Shown here in pieces: positions 42,062-50,725 of a stretch of DNA of 64,000 nt (within the stretch, counting starts at the first letter, position 1; each line of letters starts with the position of its first letter). The translations under genes and the position numbers were made by a program. The stretch is from Trebonia sp963771985 (GTDB taxonomy: Bacteria > Actinomycetota > Actinomycetes > Streptosporangiales > Streptosporangiaceae): assembly GCA_963771985.1 (NCBI GenBank), contig CAVYVO010000007.1, positions 124,001 to 188,000 on the forward strand, in the 5' to 3' direction. A model generated the notes under the pieces. The model was not told the DNA's origin. It did no database searches and saw nothing but the letters and a program-made list of their open reading frames with translations.

Positions 42062-43752
42062 CCGACGTACACACCCCACGGGAGCCGGGTACGGCTGAGG
42101 CGGAAGCCATGGGACCGTTCCGTACAAACGAAACAGAACTGGACGCGACGGGGGGCGGCGCTACGGCAGGACTGCCGGCGGCGGGCGCCGACTGGCCGCG
42201 CTGGGCGTGGCGGCAGCTCACCTCCATGCGGACCGCGCTGGTGCTGCTCTTCCTGCTCGCGCTCGGCTCGGTGCCGGGGTCGGTGCTGCCGCAGGAGGGT
42301 ACCGACCCGGCCGCGGTGCAGCAGTACTTCACCTCCCACCCCGCGCTCGCCCCGTGGCTGAACCACCTCGGGCTGTTCAACGTGTTCGCCGCGCCCTGGT
42401 TCGCGGCGATCTACCTGCTGCTGTTCACCTCCCTGGTCGGGTGCGTGGTGCCGCGCACGTTCCGGCTGGCCGGCTCGGCGCGGACGCCGCCGCCGCGGGC
42501 GCCGCGGAACCTGGCGCGGCTGCCGCACTCGGCGTCGTACGCCTCCCCGCTGCCGCCGCCGGCGGCGGTCGACGCGGCGGCCGCCGTGCTTGGCCGGCAG
42601 CGGTTCCGGCTGCGTCGGCCCGCCGCCGGCGATCCGGCGCACTGGGTGTCCGCCGAAAAGGGATACCTGCGCGAGGTCGGCAACCTGCTGTTCCACCTCG
42701 CGCTGCTCGGCGTGCTCGTGTCGATCGCGGCGGGCGGCCTGTTCGGCTACAAGGCGAACAAACTGCTCGTCGAAGGACAGAGCTTCTACAACACCACGGC
42801 CGCGCTCGACGAGTTCCATCCCGGCCGGCTGGTCACGAGCTCGGACCTGGCTCCGTTCCACCTCACGCTGAACTCCTTCTCGGCGAGCTACATCACCTCG
42901 GGAGCGTCCCGCGGCCAGCCCGCGGCCTTCCATGCCGCTATCACGTACGCGTCGTCGCCCGGCTCGCCCGCGAAGCCGTTCGACCTGCAGGTGAACCACC
43001 CGCTGTCGGTGGACTCGACGAAGGTGTACCTGATCGGGCACGGCTACGCGCCGGTGTTCACTGTGACGAACGCGCGGGGTCAGGTGTCCTATCAGGGGGC
43101 GACGCCGTTCATTCCGGCCAACACGGGCAGCATGCTGTCCGACGGGGTCGTCAAGGCCCCGGAGGCCTCGCTGGGCTTCATCGGCGTGTTCGTGCCGACC
43201 GCGATCTCAGTGGACGGGGTGATCGAGTCGGTGTTCCCGGCCGCCGACGCCCCGGCGGTGTCGCTGGTCGGTTATTCGGGCAACCTCGGGATGAACTCTG
43301 CCGTGTCGCAGTCGGTCTACCAGCTGAACACGAACGGGATGACGGAGCTCGCCGGGTCGCCGCACTTGCTGCTGCCCGGGCAGACGTGGAAGCTGCCGGG
43401 CGGGCGCGGCTCGATCACCTTCACCGGCTACAAGCAGTGGGTGAGCCTCGCGATCACCTACGACCCGGGCCAGGTGCCCGCGCTGGTCTGCGGGATCCTG
43501 GCGCTGGGCGGGCTGCTGCTGTCGTTCCTCGTGCGGCGGCGGCGGGTGTTCGTGCGGGCCGTGCCTTCGGGCAGCGGTTCGATCGTGACGGTCGGCGGGC
43601 TGGCGCGCACCGACGCCAGCGGCGGCTTCGAGGACGAGTTCGCCTCGCTGGCCGCGTCCCTCGCCGAGGCCGGTCCCGCCGGTCCCGCCGGTCCCGCCGG
43701 TCCCGCCTCGGAAAAACTTGAGCCTAGCAATCAGTCGGAAACGGGAGCGTGA
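42058..43752 (+). CDS. resB: cytochrome c biogenesis protein ResB
   Basis: The 564-residue protein has four membrane helices (about 57-78, 117-139, 205-228, 470-490) and a large extracytoplasmic domain between helices 3 and 4, the ResB/Ccs1 layout. The N-terminal helix pair includes SMRTALVLLFLLALGSVPGS. With CcsA it moves heme across the membrane and attaches it to cytochrome c. A short GPAGPAGPAGPA repeat lies near the C-terminus. Confidence 0.94.
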   Translation: MTDVHTPREPGTAEAEAMGPFRTNETELDATGGGATAGLPAAGADWPRWAWRQLTSMRTALVLLFLLALGSVPGSVLPQEGTDPAAVQQYFTSHPALAPWLNHLGLFNVFAAPWFAAIYLLLFTSLVGCVVPRTFRLAGSARTPPPRAPRNLARLPHSASYASPLPPPAAVDAAAAVLGRQRFRLRRPAAGDPAHWVSAEKGYLREVGNLLFHLALLGVLVSIAAGGLFGYKANKLLVEGQSFYNTTAALDEFHPGRLVTSSDLAPFHLTLNSFSASYITSGASRGQPAAFHAAITYASSPGSPAKPFDLQVNHPLSVDSTKVYLIGHGYAPVFTVTNARGQVSYQGATPFIPANTGSMLSDGVVKAPEASLGFIGVFVPTAISVDGVIESVFPAADAPAVSLVGYSGNLGMNSAVSQSVYQLNTNGMTELAGSPHLLLPGQTWKLPGGRGSITFTGYKQWVSLAITYDPGQVPALVCGILALGGLLLSFLVRRRRVFVRAVPSGSGSIVTVGGLARTDASGGFEDEFASLAASLAEAGPAGPAGPAGPASEKLEPSNQSETGA

Positions 43753-44861
43753 GGCTCGTGTCAGTAAACCAGGCCTTGGCCCAGGTCAGCGGCGACTTCA
43801 TGATCGCGGCGCTCGTCATCTACTCGCTGGCTGTCCTCGGGTTCGCCGGTGACTTCGCCTTCGGGCGGCCGCGCCGGGCGGCGGCGACCCGCGGCGCGGC
43901 GGCGGAGCGGGTCGCCGAGCTGACGACGGTCGGCGCGGCCAGCGCCGGGGGCACCGGCAGCGGCGGTCCGGCTGGCGCGTCCACGGTCGCCGGCGGCGCG
44001 GATGGTGCCGGGGCCGGCGTTGCCGGGTCTGGCGGCACCGGTTCTGTTGGGACGCTGCCTGCCCGGCGGCAGCCCGTGCTCCGCGACATCTGGGCGGCGG
44101 GGCCGTGGGTCCGCGCCGCCGTCGCGCTCAGCGCGGTCGGCATCCTGGCCCACGTCATCGCGGTCGTCACCCGCGGGCTCGCGGTGCACCGCGCCCCGTG
44201 GGGCAACATGTACGAGTTCGTGACGGCGCTGACCTGCGTGGCCGCGATCTTCTTCGGCTACGTCATGGTCCGGTACCGGGCGTGGGCGCTCGGCGTGTTC
44301 GTGATGGGCGCGGTCGTCATCGCGCTCGGCCTGGCCGAGACCGTCATCTACACCGCCGCGGGCCCGCTGGTGCCGGCCCTGCAGTCGTACTGGCTGAGCA
44401 TTCACGTCACCGCGATGACGCTGGCGACCGGCATCTTCTTCGTCGCCGCGGTCCTCGGCATCATGTACCTGGTCGCCGAACGCTACCGGGCGCGTGTCGC
44501 GGCGGGCAAGGCCCAGCCCGGCAACGGGCTGCTCGAGCGGATTCCGGCGCCGGCCCAGCTCGACAAGCTGACCTACCGGACGGTGATGTTCGGGTTCCCG
44601 ATCTGGACGTTCGGCGTCATCGCCGGCGCCATCTGGGCGGACCAGGCGTGGGGCCGGTACTGGGGCTGGGACCCGGTGGAGACCTGGGCGTTCATCACCT
44701 GGGTGCTGTACGCGGCCTATCTCCACGCCCGCGCCACCGCCGGCTGGCGAGGCCGCCGCGCGCACTACATCCAGCTGCTGGGGTTCGCGAGCCTGACGTT
44801 CAACATTCTCGTCGTCCAGGTCTTCATCACGGGCATGCACTCCTACGCCGGCGTCAGCTGA
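43749..44861 (+). CDS. ccsA: cytochrome c assembly protein CcsA/CcsB
   Basis: The 370-residue polytopic protein has the tryptophan-rich heme-handling motif WGRYWGWDPVETWAF (WWD domain) and conserved histidines (HRAPWGNMYEF, SIHVTAM, TGMHSY). An Ala/Gly-rich insert (about 55-100) follows the first helix. GTG 43749 overlaps the resB TGA. It is the last gene of the operon. Confidence 0.95.
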   Translation: MRLVSVNQALAQVSGDFMIAALVIYSLAVLGFAGDFAFGRPRRAAATRGAAAERVAELTTVGAASAGGTGSGGPAGASTVAGGADGAGAGVAGSGGTGSVGTLPARRQPVLRDIWAAGPWVRAAVALSAVGILAHVIAVVTRGLAVHRAPWGNMYEFVTALTCVAAIFFGYVMVRYRAWALGVFVMGAVVIALGLAETVIYTAAGPLVPALQSYWLSIHVTAMTLATGIFFVAAVLGIMYLVAERYRARVAAGKAQPGNGLLERIPAPAQLDKLTYRTVMFGFPIWTFGVIAGAIWADQAWGRYWGWDPVETWAFITWVLYAAYLHARATAGWRGRRAHYIQLLGFASLTFNILVVQVFITGMHSYAGVS

Positions 44862-45111
44862 CCTTCCCCGGCACTCCCGGCCGTCGGCCGGACCCGGGAT
44901 CGCGGCATGTGAGCCGCCCGTGAGAGTGTCTCATCATTGGGTGTCCCTTCCGGCGTTATGGACCGTCGGCTATTTACCTGGCGTTGCAGGACAGAGCGGG
45001 CGGGATTGTGCTACGGTTCCGTGCCCGTATCCGGTTCCGATCACTCGTCCCTGCGGCCTCTCCAATCGCATCAGCCGCAGCCGGCCAGCCTCCCGGGCCC
45101 GGCAGCAGGCC

Positions 45112-45198
45112 GCCATGCCGCACTATTACGAAAACATTTTTCCTGATGTAAGAAATTCATCCTATACGTACGAAAAACATTCGTGATCATGAAATGGC
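45112..45198 (+). repeat. palindromic intergenic repeat, copy 4
   Basis: Bounded by GCCATG and ATGAAATGGC, with internal ACGAAAACATTTTTC, TGTAAG, CTATA and ACGAAAAACATTCG. It has the same order of blocks as copy 2 at 30435-30509. Confidence 0.75.
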
Positions 45199-45712
45199 TC
45201 GCACGGGCAGTCCCCCTGGCATCTGATGTCACACCACACACGCCCACGGGAAGGCGCACCCCGGCGACACAGCGGCTTATCCTAAATCTCTGAAGCCTGT
45301 ATTCAGACATTAGTGCTGGTCAGGTCCAGGAGTCAGCACGGCAGGGTATCCGCGCCGCTCGCATGCCATCTCGCGGGGCAATCCGCCGCAAGGGAGGTAT
45401 TGGTCCGGAATGTCCGGTTCTTGTGCGGCGTCACCGTCGAGGCGTTCCGGGGCTGTGGCCCACAACCCCAGAACCGAGGCCATCCGCACCCCATCTCAAA
45501 CCTTCCGCGGCGATCGTTGGCGGTCATCGAAATTTGCCCATCGGCGGCCAGGCGGCGTCGGTGACGGACACTGTCGTTCAGGCGCCCTGATCTGGGCGAT
45601 CTGGAACCACTGCGACCTGCGCCGGGGATGCTGGACTGGCGGCTACGTGCCCCACGGCGGCGGCCACGGGGGATCCCCTGGCAGAGGCCGGCCTGGTCGC
45701 TGGTGACGTGCA

Positions 45713-45740
45713 TTGAGTCGCAGATTAGCAACTCTATAAT
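45713..45740 (+). promoter_or_regulatory. hipBA promoter
   Basis: TTGAGT (45713-45718) and a perfect TATAAT (45735-45740) are 16 nt apart. This is the best housekeeping promoter match in the window. It lies about 165 bp upstream of hipB. Confidence 0.65.
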
Positions 45741-45743
45741 CGT

Positions 45744-45899
45744 TAAAGTCGCACATACTGATCTCATCCATGACTTTCCGGGCCTCCATGGAAGCATGTC
45801 TTCGGTCGTCTCACGCCGATGCGATTGTGCGGCTTGGGCGTGGATTAAGTGGAATGAACACAACGTTATTAGAGTCAAAGTTTCAAAGTAGCGACTTTA
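45744..45899. repeat. separated inverted repeat framing the hipBA leader
   Basis: TAAAGTCGC (45744-45752), just after the -10 box, and GCGACTTTA (45891-45899), just before hipB, are perfect 9-bp complements. They could be two operator half-sites for HipB autorepression or the ends of a leader stem. The right copy also touches the hipB ribosome-binding region. Confidence 0.4.
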
Positions 45900-45907
45900 G
45901 GATGGTC

Positions 45908-46228
45908 ATGGCTGTTGCGAAGACGCCGGCTGTGGTGGCCAGCGGCCGGCGGCGCATAGGCGAGCAGCTGGCGACCTGGCGGAAGCTCCGGCAGCTTACT
46001 GCCGCCCAGGTAGCCGACCGGGCGGGGATCTCCCGCTATACCGTCATGCGGCTTGAGAACGGTGAGGGCGCCAGCATGGAGAATCTGCTCCGGGTCGCCC
46101 GGGCGCTGGGTGTGCTGGACATGCTGACAGCGGCGCTCGATCCCTTTGCGACCGACGTAGGGCGGCTCCGGGCTCAGGAGTCCCTGCCGGAACGGGTGCG
46201 ACCGCCTAGGACCAGGAGACCAACGTGA
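45908..46228 (+). CDS. hipB: HipB-like antitoxin, XRE-family helix-turn-helix
   Basis: The 106-residue protein has a Cro/C1 helix-turn-helix (IGEQLATWRKLRQLTAAQVA, then AGISRYTVMRLENGEG, about 16-60) and a basic tail. It would bind the upstream DNA and neutralise HipA. Start ATG 45908 (AGGA upstream) or 45902. The stop overlaps the hipA start by GTGA, the normal hipBA layout. Confidence 0.85.
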   Translation: MAVAKTPAVVASGRRRIGEQLATWRKLRQLTAAQVADRAGISRYTVMRLENGEGASMENLLRVARALGVLDMLTAALDPFATDVGRLRAQESLPERVRPPRTRRPT

Positions 46229-47505
46229 GCGGCGATGTTGCCGTCTATGCCGTCGTCGGCGGGAGGAATCTGCTCGCCGGCCGCCTGTACCCCCGCCGCC
46301 GCCGGGGGGTGGAGTCGGCCAGCTTCGTCTATGACGGCAGGTACCTGGCCGATCCGGATGCCTATGCGCTGGACCCCGCGCTGCCCCTGGTCACGGGCGC
46401 GCTGCAGACTCCGGTGGGCCGTGCGCTGTTCGGGGCGTTCCGTGACTGCGCGCCGGACCGCTGGGGACGAACGCTGATTACGCGCGCCGAGATGGCGCGG
46501 GCAAAGCCGGCGGGAACGGCTCTCCGCTCCTTGAGCGAGGCCGACGTGCTGCTCGGCGTGCGCGACGACCTGCGTCAGGGGGCACTGCGCTTCCGCGCTG
46601 GCGGGGACGGTCCTTTCCTGGCGGCCGAAGACTCGGGAATCCCTGTTCTTACTGATCTTCCGGCGTTGCTGGATATCGCCGGGCGAGCCGAATCGGACAC
46701 CGCTGGCTACGCCGAGCTCAGCCGCCTGCTGCGCGCGGGCAGCTCTCTGGGCGGAGCCCGGCCCAAGGCGCACGTCATGGACAGCGATGGCCGTATCGCC
46801 ATCGCCAAGTTCCCAAGTGCGGGCTCGGACACCTGGAATGTGATGGCATGGGAAAAAGTGGCACTCGACCTCGCGCGCGACGCTGGGATCAGCGTCCCGG
46901 ATTCCAGATTGATCCGGGTGGGAGACCGCAGCGTCCTGATCGTCGACCGTTTCGACCGGCAGGGCGCGGCCCGTATCGGCTACGCCAGCGCGATGACGAT
47001 GCTCGAGGCCAGCGACGGCGACCAGCGCAGCTACCTGGAGATCGCCGGGGTGATCGAGGAGCGGTCAACGACCGTGACGGCCGACCTGCACCAGCTCTGG
47101 CGGCGGATATGCTTTTCGATCCTGATATCCAACACCGACGATCATCTCCGCAACCATGGATTCCTGCACGAGCGGGCTGAATCCTGGATGCTCTCGCCAG
47201 CATTCGACCTGAACCCCGATCCGGAACCTGGCCCGAAGGAACTCAGCACCGCCATCGACTTCTACGATTCCCGTGCGAGTATCGACACTCTCATGGGAGT
47301 CGCCGAACACTTCCGCCTGAATGTCCGCGAAGCAGCCGGTGTGCTCGCGCACGTCAACAGCGCGGTGGGACGCTGGCGCGCCAGCGCGGCCTCGCACGGA
47401 CTGCGGCCGGCAGAGATTGAGGCAATGAAGCCCGCCTTTGAACATGCCGAGCAAGACCGGGCGCAGGCCATCGCCAAGAACCCCACCAGTAAGCCACGAG
47501 CGTGA
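46225..47505 (+). CDS. hipA: HipA-like Ser/Thr kinase toxin
   Basis: The 426-residue protein has the HipA ATP/activation loop LLRAGSSLGGARPKAHV (about 170-186), the catalytic NTDDHLRNHGFL (about 309-320) and metal-site LSPAFDLNP. HipA kinases phosphorylate a translation factor, classically glutamyl-tRNA synthetase, causing dormancy. All key motifs are intact, so the toxin is probably active. It is coupled to hipB. Confidence 0.9.
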   Translation: MSGDVAVYAVVGGRNLLAGRLYPRRRRGVESASFVYDGRYLADPDAYALDPALPLVTGALQTPVGRALFGAFRDCAPDRWGRTLITRAEMARAKPAGTALRSLSEADVLLGVRDDLRQGALRFRAGGDGPFLAAEDSGIPVLTDLPALLDIAGRAESDTAGYAELSRLLRAGSSLGGARPKAHVMDSDGRIAIAKFPSAGSDTWNVMAWEKVALDLARDAGISVPDSRLIRVGDRSVLIVDRFDRQGAARIGYASAMTMLEASDGDQRSYLEIAGVIEERSTTVTADLHQLWRRICFSILISNTDDHLRNHGFLHERAESWMLSPAFDLNPDPEPGPKELSTAIDFYDSRASIDTLMGVAEHFRLNVREAAGVLAHVNSAVGRWRASAASHGLRPAEIEAMKPAFEHAEQDRAQAIAKNPTSKPRA

Positions 47506-47518
47506 CTTTCCCGCGCAC

Positions 47519-47707
47519 CTAGCCTGGCGTCCCCGCCAGGTGGCGCATGTTGCGCACGGCCACGGCCATGATCGTGTTCGTCGGGTTGTGCGCGCCGGAA
47601 GTGACGAAGACGGAGCCGTCGGCGACGTAGACATTGTCCAGGCCGTGCACGCGGCCATAGGGGTCCGTGACGCTCGAAACCGGGTCGGCGCTGGTTCTGC
47701 CGGATCG
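47519..47707 (-). pseudogene. C-terminal remnant of a GMC-family oxidoreductase
   Basis: The minus strand encodes TSADPVSSVTDPYGRV, then GLDNVYVADGSVFVTSGAHN, then PTNTIMAVAVRNMRHLAG before a TAG at 47521. This is the well-conserved FAD-contacting C-terminus of GMC oxidoreductases. The fragment, about 62 codons, begins directly behind the stop of the aldehyde dehydrogenase, so the rest of the gene has been deleted. The ancestral pair was probably ALDH-GMC, a known actinobacterial arrangement. Confidence 0.8.
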
Positions 47708-49324
47708 TTAGGTGCGGCCGGGCAGCCGTTGCAGGGCCCGCATGGCCACCGTCATGGCCTTGGCGTAGATCGCGGGTGGCGTGGGGCCCGGCGGTGCGAT
47801 GGGCAGGAGCCGTTGGAGCGCAACAGTCTGGGCGTTGGTGTACTTGAGTATCCCGTGTTCGCCATGCCTGCTGCCCACACCCGAGTCTTTCCAGCCGCCC
47901 ATGGGGGCGTCGACTGAAGCCCAGGCTGCTGCGTAGGCCTCGTTAATGTTGACGGTGCCAGCCTCCAGCCGGCTCGCGATCCGGCGGCCCTTCCGGGCGT
48001 CGCGCGTCCAGACGGAGAAGTTCAGCCCGTAGCAGCTGTCGTTGGCGCGCTTGATGGCTTCCTCCGCTCCACTGACCCGGTACAGGGAGATAACTGGCCC
48101 GAACGTCTCGTCGGCGTAGAGGTCCATGCCAGGGGAGGTGTCGGTGAGCACGGTGGGCTCGTAGAAATAGGGCCCGATATCGGGCCGGGCCTTGCCCCCG
48201 GCCAGCAGCTTCGCGCCCTTGCCAACCGCGTCGCTGACGTGGCAGGCAACCGTGTCCAGTTGCTTCGCCGAGATCAGCGAGCCCATGTCCGGTTTGTAGT
48301 CGAGTGAATGACCCAGCCGAAGCGACCTGGCGGCCTTGGCGAAACGCGGGACGAAGGCATCCCACACCGCGTCCTCGACGTACATTCGCTCCATCGAGAT
48401 GCACAGCTGGCCGGTACTGGAGAACGCGGCGCGCACCGCCCCGGGCACGGCTCGGCGGAGGTCGGCATCGGCGAGCACCAGGATGGCGTTCTTTCCGCCT
48501 AGTTCCATCGAATACTCAATGAGCCGCCCGGCAGCCTGGGCGGCGACGATCCGCCCGACCCGGGTGCTGCCAGTGAACATCAGAAAATCGCAGTGCTCGA
48601 TGAGCGGCCCGCCAAGTTCCGGTCCCGAGCCTGTTACCACCTGCAGCACGCCTGGCGGCAGGCCGGCCTCGGCCAGCAGTTCCGCGGCCCACAACGCCGA
48701 GTAAGGGGTCTGCCCGTCTGGTTTGGCGATGACCGCATTGCCCGCCACCAGCGCGGGCAGGGCGTCGCTGATGCCCAGCGTCAGCGGGTAATTCCACGGG
48801 GAAATCACCCCGACCACGCCCTTGGGGCGGTGACACTCCCAGGTCTGCGTCAGCCCGGGGATGGCCCCCGCGCGCCGTTGCGGGCGCAGATAACGCGGCG
48901 CCGTACGGGCGTAATAACGGCTCGTCTGCGCCACGTCGATGATCTCTTCAAAGGCATGCCGACGGGCCTTGCCGTTCTCAAGCTGAATCAGGTCCAGCAC
49001 CTCATCCTGCCGGCTGAGCAGAAGCTCGGCGAACCGGAGCAGCACCTTCGAGCGGCCGGCAGCATCCATCCGGGCCCAGCCGGGCTGCGCGCCGCGGGCC
49101 GTCTCGGCGGCGGCCGCGACATCCTCCGCGGTGCCATGCGGGACATGCCCCAGGATCTTGCCGGTCGCCGGCATCTCGATAGGCACCTGGTCCCTGCGAC
49201 CCGCCACGGCGGCGCGCGCTGCCAGCCGGTGGAGCAGGTCGGCTGTGATCCGCGGGCCAAGCAATTCCGGCCCCGCGCTTTCGGGGCCTGCCGCGCTTTC
49301 CGGGCTTTCTGCTGGTGCCGTCAT
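47708..49324 (-). CDS. aldehyde dehydrogenase, succinate-semialdehyde dehydrogenase-like (GabD2 type)
   Basis: The 538-residue NAD(P)-dependent enzyme has VGVISPWNYPLTLGISDALP, MFTGSTRVGRIVA, catalytic Glu in SMELGGKNAIL and Cys in STGQLCISMERM. Length and sequence resemble GabD2, which oxidises succinic semialdehyde. ATG 49324 is preferred because GGAAGGAG sits 7 nt upstream; ATG 49330 is too close to it. It overlaps nothing upstream. Confidence 0.88.
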   Translation of the reverse strand: MTAPAESPESAAGPESAGPELLGPRITADLLHRLAARAAVAGRRDQVPIEMPATGKILGHVPHGTAEDVAAAAETARGAQPGWARMDAAGRSKVLLRFAELLLSRQDEVLDLIQLENGKARRHAFEEIIDVAQTSRYYARTAPRYLRPQRRAGAIPGLTQTWECHRPKGVVGVISPWNYPLTLGISDALPALVAGNAVIAKPDGQTPYSALWAAELLAEAGLPPGVLQVVTGSGPELGGPLIEHCDFLMFTGSTRVGRIVAAQAAGRLIEYSMELGGKNAILVLADADLRRAVPGAVRAAFSSTGQLCISMERMYVEDAVWDAFVPRFAKAARSLRLGHSLDYKPDMGSLISAKQLDTVACHVSDAVGKGAKLLAGGKARPDIGPYFYEPTVLTDTSPGMDLYADETFGPVISLYRVSGAEEAIKRANDSCYGLNFSVWTRDARKGRRIASRLEAGTVNINEAYAAAWASVDAPMGGWKDSGVGSRHGEHGILKYTNAQTVALQRLLPIAPPGPTPPAIYAKAMTVAMRALQRLPGRT

Positions 49325-49847
49325 GACCATGCTCCTTCCTGCGCCCTGCCGCAGCTCTGCCGCCGCCCCCTAGTCCGAGCACTGATGAAGACCTGGTAGA
49401 TATGCCACTCCTCGACCAGTCGCCCAGCGTCTGGGACTAGCCTTCCCCTGATGGGGAATGAGATAGTGCCCCGGATGATGACTCCGGCCTTAAGGTGTTC
49501 CCTGGTTTGACAAGCGCCTTCAATCGCCCGCCAACGGCGCGAGCGCGTCCTCATGTTCGTCCCGGGCCATCGAGCCCGATAGGGCCACAAGTCCCAATGC
49601 CTGCACCTGCGAAGCGCGCATGCCATTAGCCAGGTTTGCTGGCAGAGGCCAGAATGTGTGGGCGGCCGTCGAGATCTGCCCGCCGACGGCCATGAGGAAG
49701 TGCCGGTGACGGCCAGCTGGTCACGGATTGTGACTGCGTGGCGGTGCCGGAGGCTCCTGACCCTGTTGATCTGGACCTGGTTGTCGGCCGGCGCGTCAAC
49801 AGGGCCCGTGAGATCGACCGAGGGTTCGCTGCGCCAGGCGGTGCCCG
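49325..49847. other. intergenic region, 523 bp
   Basis: A minus-strand 57-codon frame at 49520-49693 (reading MAVGGQISTAAHTFW, ending DALAPLAGD) has coding-like composition but no SD and no family I know. It may be a remnant of a degraded gene. Nothing else is supported. Confidence 0.4.
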
Positions 49848-50429
49848 TCAGGCGTTGCCCCTGCCGGTGCCCGGCGGCCCAGCCAGAATCGTCGGAACGT
49901 ACTCGAGCAGCTGGATGCGGCCGTCGAAGGTGCGGCTGCTGATCATCTCTAGTGCAACATCGGGATAGCCGTCGTAGATCCGTTCCCGGCCGCTGCTTCC
50001 GGTGATAACGGGAAAGACAACCACGCGGAAGCGGTCCGCGAGACCGGCCCTGAGGAGAGAACGGCACAGGGTGAGGCTGCCTATGGTGCGCATCGACTTG
50101 GGGGCCTTGTCCTTCATCTCCCGCACGGCCTCAACGGGGTCTTGAGCCACAACCTGCGTGTTCGCCCAGGAAAGGGGCTCGCTCAACGTGGTCGAGAAGA
50201 CGACCTTCGACAGGGCCGCCAGGGCACCGGTGCCTGGCTCGCCCTCGGCGGCGAATCCCGGCATGACGCGGTACGTGGTCGCACCCATCAAGACCGTGTA
50301 GTCCGCTTCTGGCTGCTCTCCCAGCCACGCAAGGTACTCGGGCCCTTCGAGCCCCCACCAGCCCGGCCAGCCGTCGGCAGCTGCGCAGCCATCGAGCGAA
50401 GTAATGAAGTCGATGAGGAGTTCCGCCAT
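49848..50429 (-). CDS. dihydrofolate-reductase-like (RibD C-terminal domain) protein
   Basis: The 193-residue protein has DFITSLDGCAA, TVLMGATTYRVMPGF, VFSTTL and a late LEYVP strand, the RibD_C/DHFR-like layout. It probably reduces a pteridine- or flavin-like substrate with NAD(P)H. Stand-alone copies are frequent and of unknown substrate in actinobacteria. ATG 50429 has AAGGAC upstream. Confidence 0.82.
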   Translation of the reverse strand: MAELLIDFITSLDGCAAADGWPGWWGLEGPEYLAWLGEQPEADYTVLMGATTYRVMPGFAAEGEPGTGALAALSKVVFSTTLSEPLSWANTQVVAQDPVEAVREMKDKAPKSMRTIGSLTLCRSLLRAGLADRFRVVVFPVITGSSGRERIYDGYPDVALEMISSRTFDGRIQLLEYVPTILAGPPGTGRGNA

Positions 50430-50725
50430 CGTAGTGTCCTTGTCCTTGGGTCTGAGGTAGCTGCTCCCGCCTCCTCTGCCACGGAGGCAGGAACGAGGTT
50501 AGGACGTGCGACGGGCCGAGAACTCATCGCCAGCACGCGCCCGATCCGGCGTTCGGCACAAAGCTGGCGGCATCACGGCCAGCGAATCTGATCACTTCCT
50601 GTGATGGCTACAGCATCGCGTTCGTAACCGTCACAGGGTAGATCCTGATGGCCGTCCACAGAATGCGGGGATGGTCCTCGCCGGGGATCCGGCAGCGGCT
50701 CCGGAGTGTCCTGTGCTGAGTTTTC

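Larger units (their letters stand above)
44862..45907. other. 1-kb intergenic region between ccsA and hipBA
   Basis: It holds copy 4 of the palindromic repeat (45112-45198), some frames without recognisable content (for example minus 45333-45878) and the hipBA promoter. Base composition falls towards hipB, in line with acquired DNA. Confidence 0.6.

Noticed and set aside
45333..45878. 181-codon minus-strand frame before hipB as a possible transposase remnant
   Set aside because: No DDE or helix-turn-helix pattern and no flanking inverted repeats or target duplications; coding-like composition is weak.
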